Positions 47,883 to 60,662 of a DNA stretch of 64,000 bases are shown here, one piece after another (the first letter of the stretch is position 1; each line of letters opens with the position of its first letter). The notes beneath the pieces were generated by a model. The model was not told the DNA's origin. It did not search any database and saw only the letters and a list, made by a program, of their open reading frames with translations. The position numbers and the translations under genes are program-made. The DNA comes from Thermus caldilimi (GTDB lineage: Bacteria; Deinococcota; Deinococci; Deinococcales; Thermaceae): positions 1,846,796 through 1,910,795 of the forward strand of contig NZ_CP038452.1 in NCBI RefSeq assembly GCF_004684245.1. The letters are read 5' to 3'.

Positions 47883-50157
47883 GGCGGTTCCTCGGTTCGG
47901 GGTTTCCCAGGAGGCGCACCTCAAAGCGGGTTACCCGGGGTCCGGAAAGCTCCAGGGAAACCTCTTCCACCTGGGGTAGTTCCTCCAAAAGCCGGGAAAG
48001 CCTAAGGACGATTTCCTGGTAGGGGGTGGGGTCGAGAGGACCCCCAGGATCCGGGCTCTTCCCGTGACCGAGGGGCTTTACCAGCTCTTGGGCGTCCTTC
48101 TGGGTGAGGGGGGAAAGCCGCTGGCCCAGCACCTGGTCCCCCAGGGGGGTGGGGAGGACCAGGGTGAGGACAGGGCCGAAGAGGGGGTGGGGTTTGGCGG
48201 TGAGCTTGAGGGAAAGCCCTTCTCCCTTCCCTAAAGGCAGGCCGAAGCACTCCAAGAGGGCAGCCCCCTCCTCCTGGCTCAAGCCCTTTTTCCCTTCCAA
48301 AAGCCTTCTTGCCTCCTCCAGGCGCAGGTTGGGGAAGTCGGGGAAGTGGAGGGGCTCTTCCCGCCAGGCCTGGTAGGCCCAGGCCCGGCTCAAAGCGATG
48401 GCCGCCGATTCGGGAAAGCGGTAGAGGGCCACCTGGCCCATAACCCGGGCCCGCACCCCGGGGGAGCCCATCACGCAGGCCAGGAGCAGCTTTTTCCCTT
48501 TCGCTTTCTCCACAAGAGCCAGGAACTCCTCCTCGCTGGCAAAGCCCATGGGCACGAAGAGGAGAAACACGCTTCCCGCCTCGCTTTCCAGGGCTTCCTC
48601 CAGGGCGCGGGCAAACCCCTCCGCCTTGGCGGTGGAGCCCAGGTCCACATGCTCCACGAAAAGCCCTCCTTCCCTTAGGGCCTCGAGGGCCAGGTTGGAG
48701 GGGCCGGAGGCATTGGAGATGAGGCGCACCCGGTTGTTTTCCGGAAGACGCCCTAGGGCCAGAAGGGCGGCCACGTCAAAGGCCTCCTCCAGGCTGTTGG
48801 CCCGGATCACCCCGGTCTGGGCAAAGAGGGCCCGCACCAGAGGGTCCCGGGAAGGGTGTACCGCCAGGATGGGCTTTTTCTTGCCGATTCTGCGGGCTAG
48901 GCGGGAGAAGCGCCGGGGATTGCCGAAGCTTTCCAAATAGAGGAGGATCACCCGGGTTCTTTCGTCCTCCTCCCAGAACTGCAGAAGGTCGTTGGAGGAG
49001 ATGTCCGCCTTGGCCCCTAAGGAAACAAAGGAGGAGATACCCAGTCCCATGCCCTCCGCATAGGCCATGACCGCCCGGCCCAGGGTGCCGGACTGGCTGG
49101 AGATGGCCAAAGGTCCCGGCTTGGGAAGGGGAGCCAAGCCTGCCGCCAGACGGGCATCAGGATGGGTGTGGACCATGCCCAAGGAGCCGGGGCCCAAAAG
49201 GCGCATCCCGTGGCGCCGGGCCTTGTCAGCAAGTTCCCTGGCCTCCTTTTCCGTAAAGCCTGTGGTGAGGACGATGGCCGCCCGCACCCCCCGCCTTCCC
49301 GAGGCCTCGAGGGCCTCCCAAACCCGCTCCTTGGGTACGGCGATCACCGCCAGGTCCACGGGGCCGGGGATACCCTCTACCCTGGGGTAGGCGAGAAGGG
49401 GCCCCACCGTACCCCCTTCCTTGCCGATGGCCTCGTTCACCGGGTAGACCGGGCCTTGGAAGCGGCCAAAGATGAGGTTTTCCAGGGTCCGGTAGCCGAT
49501 GCTTTCGGGGTCGCGGCTTGCCCCCACCACCGCCACTCCCTTGGGGAAGAAGAGAGGGTGGAGGCTGGCCAGGGTGGAAACCTTCTCCCGCCACTCAAAG
49601 CGCTCCGCCACCTTTTCCTCCAGGAGGATCTCAAACTCCACCTCAATCTCGCCGCTATCCCGGTAGGCCCGCACCTGGAAACCGCTTTCCATGAAGACGT
49701 TCAGCATTTTCTGGTTCTCCGCCAAGACAAAGGCCTGAAACCGCCTTACCCCCCGCTTGGCGGCGATCAAGGCCAGGCGCTCCAGAAGGAGGGTGCCCAG
49801 GCCTTTGCCTTGGAAGGCGTCGTCCACCAGAAAGGCCACCTCGGCGGTGTCCTCCCCTTTAAGGCGCACGTACTCCCCCGTGGCCACCATCCTGGGGGGG
49901 TCCCCCGCCAGGACGATGAGGGTCACCTTTTCCTCCTCGGGCTTGGCGGAGAGGAGGAGTTCCGCCGCCTTCTCCGGGGAGATGGGGGAGAAGAAGCGCA
50001 TGCGCAAGGATTCCGGGGATAGCCGCCTCAGGAACTCCACGAAAAGGGGAAGGTCCTTGGGGCCCGCCCGCCTAAGGAAGGCGGTGCGCCCGTCCTTGAG
50101 GAGAACGGGACCCTCCTCGAGGCCGTGTTGAGGCATGGGTGGGGGCACGTAGCCCAT
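47860..50157 (-). CDS. GNAT acetyltransferase fused to NDP-forming acyl-CoA synthetase domains
   Basis: The 765-residue protein has an N-terminal GNAT domain (about 20-175; VDDAFQGKGLGTLLLERLALI binds acetyl-CoA, then FVLAENQKMLNVFMESGF) followed by the CoA-binding domain (GVAVVGASRDPESIGYRTLENL, GPGSLGMVHTH) and the CoA-ligase domains (SQSGTLGRAVMAYAEGMGLGISSFVSLGAKADI). The catalytic-His loop SHTGSLAG is missing; HPSRDPLVRALFAQTGV stands in its place, so CoA ligation is unlikely. Like the Pat/Pka protein acetylases it may acetylate enzymes such as acetyl-CoA synthetase, but here GNAT is at the front. Confidence 0.85.
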   Translation of the reverse strand: MGYVPPPMPQHGLEEGPVLLKDGRTAFLRRAGPKDLPLFVEFLRRLSPESLRMRFFSPISPEKAAELLLSAKPEEEKVTLIVLAGDPPRMVATGEYVRLKGEDTAEVAFLVDDAFQGKGLGTLLLERLALIAAKRGVRRFQAFVLAENQKMLNVFMESGFQVRAYRDSGEIEVEFEILLEEKVAERFEWREKVSTLASLHPLFFPKGVAVVGASRDPESIGYRTLENLIFGRFQGPVYPVNEAIGKEGGTVGPLLAYPRVEGIPGPVDLAVIAVPKERVWEALEASGRRGVRAAIVLTTGFTEKEARELADKARRHGMRLLGPGSLGMVHTHPDARLAAGLAPLPKPGPLAISSQSGTLGRAVMAYAEGMGLGISSFVSLGAKADISSNDLLQFWEEDERTRVILLYLESFGNPRRFSRLARRIGKKKPILAVHPSRDPLVRALFAQTGVIRANSLEEAFDVAALLALGRLPENNRVRLISNASGPSNLALEALREGGLFVEHVDLGSTAKAEGFARALEEALESEAGSVFLLFVPMGFASEEEFLALVEKAKGKKLLLACVMGSPGVRARVMGQVALYRFPESAAIALSRAWAYQAWREEPLHFPDFPNLRLEEARRLLEGKKGLSQEEGAALLECFGLPLGKGEGLSLKLTAKPHPLFGPVLTLVLPTPLGDQVLGQRLSPLTQKDAQELVKPLGHGKSPDPGGPLDPTPYQEIVLRLSRLLEELPQVEEVSLELSGPRVTRFEVRLLGNPEPRNRHAHPKPR

Positions 50158-50189
50158 GCCTTTAGCCTACATCCGGGTAGCATGGGGGT

Positions 50190-51452
50190 ATGCTGCGGCT
50201 GGATACCCGCTTCCTCCCGGATTTCCCCCAGGCTTTTAAAGAGCACGGGCCCCTCCTTCTTCAGGCCCGAGAGGCCCTTTTGGCCAAGCGGAAGGATCCC
50301 CAAAGCATGCTGGGTTGGATGGATCTCCCCGAGGACACGGAAACCCTGAGGGAGGTGCGCCGCTTCCGGGAGGCCAACCCCTGGGTGGAGGACTTTGTCC
50401 TTCTAGGCATCGGGGGAAGCGCCTTGGGGCCCAAGGCCCTCGAGGCCGCCTTCAACCAAAGCGGCGTGCGCTTCCACTACCTGGACCACGTGGAGCCCGA
50501 GCCCGTGCTTCGGCTCCTTCAGCGCCTAGACCCCCGAAAGACCTTGGTGAACGCGGTTTCTAAATCGGGGGCCACCGCTGAAACCTTGGCCCTCCTCCTC
50601 ATCTTCCTAAACTGGCTTCGGGCAAACCTAGACGAAGGGTGGCGGCGGCACCTGGTCCTCACCACCGACCCCAAGCGGGGGGCACTAAGGGCCTTGGCGG
50701 AAAGGGAGGGCCTCTTGGCCTTTCCCATCCCCGAGAACGTGGGAGGGCGCTTTTCCGTGCTCTCCCCGGTGGGGCTCCTTCCCTTGGCTTTTGCCGGGGT
50801 GGACCTGGAGGCCCTCCTCATGGGGGCGAGGAAGGCGAACGAGCTGGCCCTGGCTCCCCTAGAGCAAAGCCTTCCCCTACAAACGGCCCTCCTCCAGCAC
50901 CTTCACCGCCACCTACCCGTCACCGTCTTCATGGTCTACTCGGAAAGGCTCAAGTACCTTCCCGCCTGGTTCGTCCAGCTCCACGACGAGTCTTTGGGCA
51001 AGCGGGATGGGGAGGGCAACCGGGTGGGCACCACGGCGGTGCCTGCCCTGGGCCCCCAGGACCAGCACGCCCAGGTGCAGCTTTTCCGGGAAGGCCCCCT
51101 GGACAAGCTCATCGTTCTGGTGGTGCCGGAAAGGGCCACGGAGGACCTCATCCTGCCCCAGGTGGAAGGCCTCGAGGAGGCGGGTTACCTCTTCGGCAAG
51201 AGCCTATACCAGCTTCTCCGGGCCGAAGCCGAGGCCACCTACCAGGCCCTGGCCGAAGCGGGGCAGGGAACCTATGCCCTTTACCTCTCGGAGGTTTCTC
51301 CCTACACCGTGGGTTGGCTTTTACAGCACCTTATGTGGCAGACCGCTTTCCTGGGGGAGCTTTGGGGGGTAAACGCCTTTGACCAGCCCGGGGTGGAGTT
51401 GGGCAAGCGCTTGACCTTCGCCCTTTTGGGACGCCCCGGATATGGGTCCTAG
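50190..51452 (+). CDS. pgi: Glucose-6-phosphate isomerase
   Basis: Pgi interconverts glucose 6-phosphate and fructose 6-phosphate. The 420-residue protein has VLLGIGGSALGPKALEAAF near residue 70, VNAVSKSGATAETL near 120, HDESLGKRDG and PALGPQDQHAQVQLF near 280, and a C-terminal GVELGKRLTFALL with the catalytic Lys. It diverges from the GNAT-fusion gene and is followed by pckA. Confidence 0.96.
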   Translation: MLRLDTRFLPDFPQAFKEHGPLLLQAREALLAKRKDPQSMLGWMDLPEDTETLREVRRFREANPWVEDFVLLGIGGSALGPKALEAAFNQSGVRFHYLDHVEPEPVLRLLQRLDPRKTLVNAVSKSGATAETLALLLIFLNWLRANLDEGWRRHLVLTTDPKRGALRALAEREGLLAFPIPENVGGRFSVLSPVGLLPLAFAGVDLEALLMGARKANELALAPLEQSLPLQTALLQHLHRHLPVTVFMVYSERLKYLPAWFVQLHDESLGKRDGEGNRVGTTAVPALGPQDQHAQVQLFREGPLDKLIVLVVPERATEDLILPQVEGLEEAGYLFGKSLYQLLRAEAEATYQALAEAGQGTYALYLSEVSPYTVGWLLQHLMWQTAFLGELWGVNAFDQPGVELGKRLTFALLGRPGYGS

Positions 51453-51504
51453 GCTTGGAAGCGTGGAAACAAGTGTATGATGCCCTAGACATAAGGGGGT
51501 CTCT

Positions 51505-53094
51505 ATGGACCGACTGGAGCCTTTGGGCATCAAACCGAGGAAGCAGGTCTTCTGGAACACGGTTTCTCCCATCCTGGTGGAGCACACCCTGGCCCGGGGC
51601 GAGGGGATTCTGGCCCACAAAGGGCCTCTGGTGGTGGACACCACCCCCTACACCGGGAGAAGTCCCAAGGACAAGTTCGTGGTGCGGGAGCCGGGAGTGG
51701 AGGAGGAGATCTGGTGGGGTGAGGTGAACCAGCCCTTTGCCTCGGAGGCCTTCCAGGCCCTTCTGGAAAGGGTGGCCGCCTACCTTTCGGACCGCGACCT
51801 TTACGTTCAGGACCTGTATGCGGGAGCGGATAAACGCCACCGTCTGGCGGTGCGGGTGGTAACGGAAAGCCCCTGGCATGCCCTTTTTGCCCGCAACATG
51901 TTCATCCTTCCGCGCCGTTTTCCCGAGGACGACGAGGTGGAGCCTTTCGCTCCTGGCTTCACCGTGATCCACGCCCCTTACTTCTTGGCCGACCCCAGTC
52001 GGGATGGAACCCGGAGCGAGGTGTTCGTGGGCATCAGCTTCCAGAGAAAGCTCGTCCTCATCGTGGGTACCAGGTACGCCGGGGAGATCAAGAAGAGCAT
52101 CTTCACCGTGATGAACTACCTCATGCCCAAACAGGGAGTCTTCCCCATGCACGCCTCGGCCAACGTGGGGAAGGAGGGGGATGTGGCCATCTTCTTCGGT
52201 CTTTCCGGAACGGGCAAGACCACCCTTTCCACCGATCCGGAGAGGCCTCTGATCGGCGACGACGAGCACGGCTGGAGCGAGGAGGGGGTCTTCAACTTTG
52301 AAGGGGGATGTTACGCTAAGGTCATCCGCCTCTCGCCGGAGCATGAGCCTCTTATTTTCAGGGCCTCTAACCACTTCGAGTCCATACTGGAAAACGTGGT
52401 GATCAATCCGGAAAGTCGCCGGGTGGAGTGGGATGACGACACCAAGACCGAGAACACCCGGGCCTCCTATCCCCTGGCCCATCTGGAAAACGTGGTGGAG
52501 TCCGGCATGGCTGGGCACCCCAGGGCCATCTTCTTCCTCTCCGCCGACGCCTACGGGGTCCTGCCCCCCATCGCCCGCCTTTCCCCGGAGCAGGCCATGT
52601 ACTACTTCCTCTCCGGCTACACCGCTCGGGTGGCGGGCACGGAAAGGGGGGTTACCGAGCCCAAGGCCACCTTCTCCGCCTGCTTCGGGGCGCCCTTTTT
52701 GCCCATGCACCCCGGGGTTTACGCGCGGATGCTGGGGGAGAAGATCAAGAAGCACGGCCCTAAGGTATACCTGGTGAACACCGGCTGGACCGGAGGGCCC
52801 TATGGGGTGGGCCGGCGTTTCCCCTTGCCCCTCACTCGTGCCCTTTTGCAGGCGGCCTTGAGCGGGGCCCTCGAGGGGGTTCCCTACCGCCAGGATCCCG
52901 TCTTCGGCTTTGAGGTCCCCTTGGAGGTTCCCGGGGTGCCCAAGGAGCTTTTGGACACGCGGGAAACCTGGGAGGACAAGGAGGCTTACGATCGCCAGGC
53001 CAGGAAGCTAGCCACATTGTTCCAGGAAAACTTCCAGAAGTACGCGGACGGGGTGGAGGAAGCCATACGCCGGGCAGGGCCAAAGGTGGGGTAG
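51505..53094 (+). CDS. pckA: Phosphoenolpyruvate carboxykinase (ATP)
   Basis: PckA converts oxaloacetate to phosphoenolpyruvate with ATP in gluconeogenesis. The 529-residue protein has [16 protein letters not shown] near residue 47, kinase-1a [16 protein letters not shown] near 231, IGDDEHGW (kinase-2) near 250 and [15 protein letters not shown]. Next to pgi it completes a gluconeogenic pair. A weak promoter may be TTGGAA/TATGAT near 51455-51481. A strong terminator follows. Confidence 0.96.
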   Translation: MDRLEPLGIKPRKQVFWNTVSPILVEHTLARGEGILAHKGPLVVDTTPYTGRSPKDKFVVREPGVEEEIWWGEVNQPFASEAFQALLERVAAYLSDRDLYVQDLYAGADKRHRLAVRVVTESPWHALFARNMFILPRRFPEDDEVEPFAPGFTVIHAPYFLADPSRDGTRSEVFVGISFQRKLVLIVGTRYAGEIKKSIFTVMNYLMPKQGVFPMHASANVGKEGDVAIFFGLSGTGKTTLSTDPERPLIGDDEHGWSEEGVFNFEGGCYAKVIRLSPEHEPLIFRASNHFESILENVVINPESRRVEWDDDTKTENTRASYPLAHLENVVESGMAGHPRAIFFLSADAYGVLPPIARLSPEQAMYYFLSGYTARVAGTERGVTEPKATFSACFGAPFLPMHPGVYARMLGEKIKKHGPKVYLVNTGWTGGPYGVGRRFPLPLTRALLQAALSGALEGVPYRQDPVFGFEVPLEVPGVPKELLDTRETWEDKEAYDRQARKLATLFQENFQKYADGVEEAIRRAGPKVG

Positions 53095-53108
53095 CCCTTA
53101 TCCTTTGT

Positions 53109-53135
53109 GGGGCTGGGCCTTCTGCCCAGCCCCTT
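53109..53135 (+). terminator. Terminator after pckA
   Basis: GGGGCTGGGC (53109-53118) pairs with GCCCAGCCCC (53124-53133), with a 5-nt loop and a short TT tail, 15 bp after the pckA stop. Confidence 0.65.
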
Positions 53136-53261
53136 GCCAAGTAGGGCCAGGGGGTATTAGTCTCCTAGGTGGCAGGTAATGGAAGGGACAAATGTACTTC
53201 ACCCCTGGACAAGGTCTTCTGGCAAAATGGAAAGTACTACCGTCTGGGGGACGGGTGTCCT

Positions 53262-55079
53262 ATGAGTCAAGCTTGGTTTAGCCGTTACGCCTGGGGAGTC
53301 TTGGTGTGGAACGTCCTGGTGGCCCTATGGGGGGCTTACGTGCGGGCCACCGGGTCGGGGGCGGGGTGCGGCTCCCACTGGCCCACCTGCAACGGGGAGA
53401 TCATCCCGAGAAGCCCACAGGTGGAGACCCTCATTGAGTTCACCCACCGGGCCACCTCGGGCCTCGCCTTTCTTTCCGTGCTTTTTTTGGCCCTTCTCGC
53501 CTTCCGCCTCTTTCCCAAGGGCCACCCGGCGCGGCTGGGCTCCGGGGTGGCCTTTCTCTTCATGATCACCGAGAGCCTGGTGGGGGCTTCCCTGGTCTTG
53601 TTTGGCTGGACAGCCCATAACGTGAGCGCTGCCAGGGCCGTGGTGCAGATGGTGCACCTGGCCAACACCTATTTCCTCCTGGCCTCCCTGGCCCTCACCG
53701 CCTGGTGGGCCTCTGGCGGGGCTCCCTTGCGCCTTAGGGGGCAGGGTGCGGTGGGGGCGGCCTTGCTCCTGGGGCTTCTCGCCTTGCTCTTTCTGGGGAT
53801 GAGCGGGGCGGTGACCGCTTTGGGCGACCTGCTTTTCCCCGTGCGGAATACCCTCGAGGCCCTGGAGCGCTCCTTGACCCCGGGTGAGCACTTCCTGGTG
53901 CGCCTCAGGGTGCTCCACCCCCTCATTGCCGTAAGCGTGGGGCTTTACGTGGTCTTTGCCGGTTACCTGATAGCCCATCTCCGGCCTTCTATCCACACCC
54001 GCCGCTTTGCCCACGCCCTCGCATACCTTTATGGGGTGCAACTTTTGGCCGGTTTGGTGAACGTCTGGCTCAAGGCCCCAGTCTGGATGCAGATCCTGCA
54101 CCTTCTTTTGGCCTACGCCGTGTGGCTGGTTTTCCTCCTGCTTTCGGCAGCGGCCTTGGCCAGGGGGGCCAGGCGGGTCGAGCTGGGGGAGGGTACCGAG
54201 GCGGCGCACCGGGGCACCGGGGGAGCCACCTGGAAGGACTACTTGGCCCTCACCAAACCCCGGGTGATCAGCCTCCTTCTCTTCACCACCCTTTTGGCCA
54301 TGCTCATCGCTGCCAAGGGCTGGCCTGGCACGGGCCTCTTCCTGGTGGTGGCCCTGGGGGGTTACATGATGGCGGGAGCGGCCAACGCCATCAACATGGT
54401 GGTGGACCGGGATATCGACGCCCGCATGCGCCGCACGGCCAGAAGGCCCACGGTCACGCAGCGCATCTCCAGCAAGGGTGCCCTCCTTTTTGCCTTTGCT
54501 CTAGCCCTCCTTTCCTTCCTGCTCCTCTGGTGGGGGGCGAACCTCCTCACGGCTACCCTGGCCCTCATGGGCCTTATCTGGTACGTGCTGGTCTACACCC
54601 TCTACCTGAAGCGGCGTACCTGGCAGAACATCGTCATCGGTGGGGCGGCGGGAGCCTTTCCTCCCCTGGTGGGCTGGACGGCGGTAACGGGTGAGCTCAG
54701 CCTCTTCGCCTGGTACCTCTTCGCCCTCATCTTCTTCTGGACCCCGGTGCACTTCTGGGCCTTGGCCCTCATGATCCAAGACGACTACCGGGCCGTGGGT
54801 GTGCCCATGCTGCCCGTGGTGTTGGGGGAAAGGGTGACGGTGATGCAAATCGCCCTTTATGCCGTGCTCACCGCCTTGATTTCCCTCATGCCCCTCCTTT
54901 TGGGGGAACTCGGGCTCGTTTACTTCTTCTTCAGCCTTACCCTTAATGCTTTGCTTATCCTTAAGAGCCTTGCCCTCTACCGCCAGCCCGAGCGAAGGAC
55001 GGCGGTTTCGCTGTATAAATACTCCATGCTCTACCTGGCCCTCTTGTTCGTGGCCATGGCGGTGGATCGGGTGCTTTAG
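53262..55079 (+). CDS. ctaAB: Fused heme A synthase - heme O synthase (CtaA-CtaB)
   Basis: One 605-residue membrane protein carries both final heme A steps. Residues 1-310 are the CtaA part ([31 protein letters not shown] and later conserved His), residues 320-605 the farnesyltransferase CtaB ([40 protein letters not shown] with the NxxxDxxxD Mg site). It makes heme O from heme B, then heme A for the caa3 oxidase encoded directly downstream. ATG 53262 is chosen because upstream codons show no homology. A fused gene is known in Thermus. Confidence 0.93.
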   Translation: MSQAWFSRYAWGVLVWNVLVALWGAYVRATGSGAGCGSHWPTCNGEIIPRSPQVETLIEFTHRATSGLAFLSVLFLALLAFRLFPKGHPARLGSGVAFLFMITESLVGASLVLFGWTAHNVSAARAVVQMVHLANTYFLLASLALTAWWASGGAPLRLRGQGAVGAALLLGLLALLFLGMSGAVTALGDLLFPVRNTLEALERSLTPGEHFLVRLRVLHPLIAVSVGLYVVFAGYLIAHLRPSIHTRRFAHALAYLYGVQLLAGLVNVWLKAPVWMQILHLLLAYAVWLVFLLLSAAALARGARRVELGEGTEAAHRGTGGATWKDYLALTKPRVISLLLFTTLLAMLIAAKGWPGTGLFLVVALGGYMMAGAANAINMVVDRDIDARMRRTARRPTVTQRISSKGALLFAFALALLSFLLLWWGANLLTATLALMGLIWYVLVYTLYLKRRTWQNIVIGGAAGAFPPLVGWTAVTGELSLFAWYLFALIFFWTPVHFWALALMIQDDYRAVGVPMLPVVLGERVTVMQIALYAVLTALISLMPLLLGELGLVYFFFSLTLNALLILKSLALYRQPERRTAVSLYKYSMLYLALLFVAMAVDRVL

Positions 55080-55091
55080 GGAGGGAAGCGG

Positions 55092-58494
<3,403 letters not shown>

Positions 58495-58508
58495 TCCCCT
58501 TGGTCTTG

Positions 58509-58534
58509 GCCCCCGCCCAGGAGGCGGGGGCTTT
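58509..58534 (+). terminator. Terminator of the caa3 operon
   Basis: GCCCCCGCC (58509-58517) pairs with GGCGGGGGC (58523-58531), followed by TTTG, 12 bp after the stop of the I/III gene. Confidence 0.75.
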
Positions 58535-58551
58535 GCTATCTAGGGGAAGGG

Positions 58552-59253
58552 ATGCGCCTTTTGGTGGTGGATTTTGATTACTTTTTCCCCGTGCCCCAAG
58601 ACCCTAAGGATCCTTTGGCCCCCCTTTACGCCTGGGCCCACTTTGAAACCCCTTACTACCTGGGGGAGGTTTGGGAGGAACGGGCCTTGGCCTTCCTCCT
58701 AAGGGGGCTTCCCCTGCCCCATGCCCAGGGGGGGGAGGGATTCTGGGAGCGCTTCGCCTTCGCTGAGGGGACGGTGCTCTACTACGCCGACTCCAACGCC
58801 CTAGCCTTTCACCCCGAGGTCCGGGAGGGCGTGGAGGAGGTGGTGCTTTTTGACGCCCACCACGACGCGGGCTACCGCCCTTTGGGCGGGGAACCTGCTT
58901 GCGACGACTGGATGGTCTTCTACGCCCGCCAAGGGGCCAGGCTTAGGGCTTTCTACCCTTCCTGGCGCGATCCTTCCCTGGAACCCGAGCCCGTGGTTCC
59001 TGTGGAGAGGGTCAAGGATCCTGAGGGCCCAGTGGAAGGGATCTTCCAGCGGGTGTTCCTCTGCCGCAGCGGGGCCTGGGTCCCCCCTTGGGCCGACGAG
59101 GCCTTTTTCGCCTTCTTGGAAGCGGCCCCCCTGCCCAAGGTGGCCCTGGAGGCGGTGACGAGGAGGCCATTGGACCTCGAGGGCCTAAGGCGCAGGGTGC
59201 GGGAGGAGGCCTTGGGGTTGACCCTCCTGGAGCGTATCAGGGGCCTGAAGTAG
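58552..59253 (+). CDS. Hypothetical protein, possible UPF0489 family
   Basis: The 233-residue protein starts MRLLVVDFDYFFPVPQD and has VVLFDAHHDAGYRPLGG near residue 98, a DAHxD pattern like metal-binding arginase/deacetylase-fold and UPF0489 proteins. ACDDWMVFYARQGARLRAFYP follows, with further conserved aromatic residues. I cannot confirm a family. A TATCTA box (58537) and GGGGAAGG precede the ATG. It stands alone between the caa3 terminator and the tRNAs. Confidence 0.65.
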   Translation: MRLLVVDFDYFFPVPQDPKDPLAPLYAWAHFETPYYLGEVWEERALAFLLRGLPLPHAQGGEGFWERFAFAEGTVLYYADSNALAFHPEVREGVEEVVLFDAHHDAGYRPLGGEPACDDWMVFYARQGARLRAFYPSWRDPSLEPEPVVPVERVKDPEGPVEGIFQRVFLCRSGAWVPPWADEAFFAFLEAAPLPKVALEAVTRRPLDLEGLRRRVREEALGLTLLERIRGLK

Positions 59254-59378
59254 CTTTGCGTTGGGCTGGGCTTTTGTCTTGGCTGGCACTACGGCGGCGC
59301 TCCCAGAAAGACCATGGTCGGCTAAGGTTTGTCCGAGATGGGTTTCCGGGAGGTTCTCACCCAAATTGTCGCCTCACC

Positions 59379-59407
59379 TGGACAAGCTTCTTGCCTTCCC
59401 CTATAAT
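59379..59407 (+). promoter_or_regulatory. Promoter of the tRNA cluster
   Basis: TGGACA (59379-59384) and a perfect TATAAT (59402-59407) have a 17-bp spacer. The start would be near 59414, 7 nt before tRNA-Lys. Confidence 0.8.
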
Positions 59408-59420
59408 CACTAAGGCTGTT

Positions 59421-59496
59421 GGGCCGTTAGCTCAGCTGGCAGAGCAACCGACTTTTAATCGGTAGGTCGCAGGTTCGAATCCTGCACGGCCCACCA
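59421..59496 (+). tRNA. tRNA-Lys (anticodon TTT)
   Basis: Acceptor GGGCCGT pairs with ACGGCCC; the anticodon loop CTTTTAA carries TTT; the T-arm is GCAGGTTCGAATCCTGC; CCA is encoded at 59494-59496. It is the first of three tRNA genes. Confidence 0.95.
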
Positions 59497-59502
59497 AGCC
59501 GG

Positions 59503-59577
59503 GGCCCCATCGTCTAGCGGTCAGGACGCGGCCCTCTCAAGGCCGAAACGGGGGTTCGATTCCCCCTGGGGTCACCA
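59503..59577 (+). tRNA. tRNA-Glu (anticodon CTC)
   Basis: Acceptor GGCCCCA pairs with TGGGGTC; the anticodon loop CTCTCAA carries CTC between CGGCC and GGCCG; the T-arm has GGTTCGATTCC; CCA is encoded at the end. It lies 6 nt after tRNA-Lys. Confidence 0.95.
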
Positions 59578-59578
59578 C

Positions 59579-59655
59579 GGGCGGCTAGCTCAGCCGGTCA
59601 GAGCGCTCGCCTTACAAGCGAGAGGCCAGAGGTTCGAATCCTCTGCCGCCCACCA
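59579..59655 (+). tRNA. tRNA-Val (anticodon TAC)
   Basis: Acceptor GGGCGGC pairs with GCCGCCC; anticodon stem CTCGC/GCGAG with loop CTTACAA gives TAC; the T-arm is AGAGGTTCGAATCCTCT; CCA is encoded at 59653-59655. It starts 1 nt after tRNA-Glu ends. Confidence 0.95.
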
Positions 59656-59671
59656 CGATAAAAACGCAAAA

Positions 59672-59699
59672 CTCCCCGCCTTACTTCCAAGGCGGGGAG
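59672..59699 (+). terminator. Terminator of the tRNA operon
   Basis: CTCCCCGCCTT (59672-59682) pairs with AAGGCGGGGAG (59689-59699), loop ACTTCC, then CGTTGTCTTTG. It ends the tRNA transcript. Confidence 0.8.
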
Positions 59700-59835
59700 C
59701 GTTGTCTTTGCTCTTGATGGACCGGATGGCTCGGTTCGTGGAGGAGAGGGACCACCAGAATTACCCCTGTTGAAGCCTTGGTTGGAAACTGTGCTGGAGG
59801 TGGGGCGGGCGGAGGAGAGGGAGTAGTGGAACCCT

Positions 59836-59847
59836 TGCCGCCCACCA
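59836..59847 (+). repeat. Copy of the tRNA-Val 3' end (possible attachment-site scar)
   Basis: TGCCGCCCACCA at 59836-59847 repeats exactly the last 12 nt of tRNA-Val (59644-59655). The 226-nt region from 59656 to 59881 otherwise holds only the terminator and no gene. Such a partial duplication is typical for integration at, or loss of, a tRNA-linked element or of a further tRNA gene. Confidence 0.5.
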
Positions 59848-59881
59848 GGCTCGCCTTGGCTAAGGCCGGGGCGCTTGCCCT

Positions 59882-60643
59882 TCAAGGCTCCCTTGCCAGG
59901 AGGCTTTTCACCCCTTCGGGCAGGGGCTCGTGGGGAAAAAGGGCCTGGTAGCGCCTGGCCAGGTCCGAGAGAAGGGGGCGGAGCTGGGCTTCCCTCAGGG
60001 CCTGAGGGAAAAGCTCTTCCATTTCCGCCAGAAGCTGCTTTCGCGCCAGGTACCGGGCCACCAGGAGGGCTTCTCCCTCGAGGCTTGTGGGCCTGCCCCG
60101 CTTGAGGCGCTCCGCCTCCTTGCGCACCCAGGGGCTTTCCAGAAGGCGGCGGCAGGTGGGGCAGGGATGTTTGGGGCTAGGGCTTCCGCAGATGGGGCAG
60201 GGCTCGCCCCGGTCCTTTTGCAAAAGGGCCAGAGCGGCCCGGGCTACCTTTTCCCGTAGCTCCAGGGGAGCTTTTTCCGCCAGCTCCAGGGCCCGGCGGC
60301 TCGCCCATAGGAGGCGCTCGGGGTTTTCCGGGGTTTTGGGGGCCTCTGGCTCCTTCTCCAGGGGCCCCGCCACAAAGCGGATCTCCTTCACCACCCCTGG
60401 AAACCGCTCCTCGTAGCGTCGCAAAAGGGCCAGGCGGCTATAGGTGAGCTGGTGGGCGGTGACGGGGTCCGCCACGCGCACGGTGAGGGTACCCCCCTCG
60501 AGGGCCAGGGGCTCACTGAGCTGGGCAAGCTCCTTGCCCACCACCTCCCGCCAGGCGGCCAGCACCAGACCTCGCTTCAGCTTTTCCTTCCCCCCGGCCT
60601 TCTTGAGGGCCTCGGGGATCACCTCTTTAAGCCGCCAAGGCAT
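59882..60643 (-). CDS. DciA-like (DUF721) protein with zinc ribbon
   Basis: From ATG 60643 the 253-residue protein has a DUF721/DciA domain (LVLAAWREVVGKELAQLSEP, GTLTVRVADPVTAHQLTYSRL, about residues 20-85), then a helical part and CPICGSPSPKHPCPTCRRLL near residue 165, a zinc-ribbon-like CxxC...CxxC. DciA loads the DnaB helicase in many bacteria. It lies just downstream of recF (19 bp apart). A longer frame upstream reads through recF and is rejected. Confidence 0.82.
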   Translation of the reverse strand: MPWRLKEVIPEALKKAGGKEKLKRGLVLAAWREVVGKELAQLSEPLALEGGTLTVRVADPVTAHQLTYSRLALLRRYEERFPGVVKEIRFVAGPLEKEPEAPKTPENPERLLWASRRALELAEKAPLELREKVARAALALLQKDRGEPCPICGSPSPKHPCPTCRRLLESPWVRKEAERLKRGRPTSLEGEALLVARYLARKQLLAEMEELFPQALREAQLRPLLSDLARRYQALFPHEPLPEGVKSLLAREP

Positions 60644-60662
60644 GCCCACCCTCCCGGGAGGG

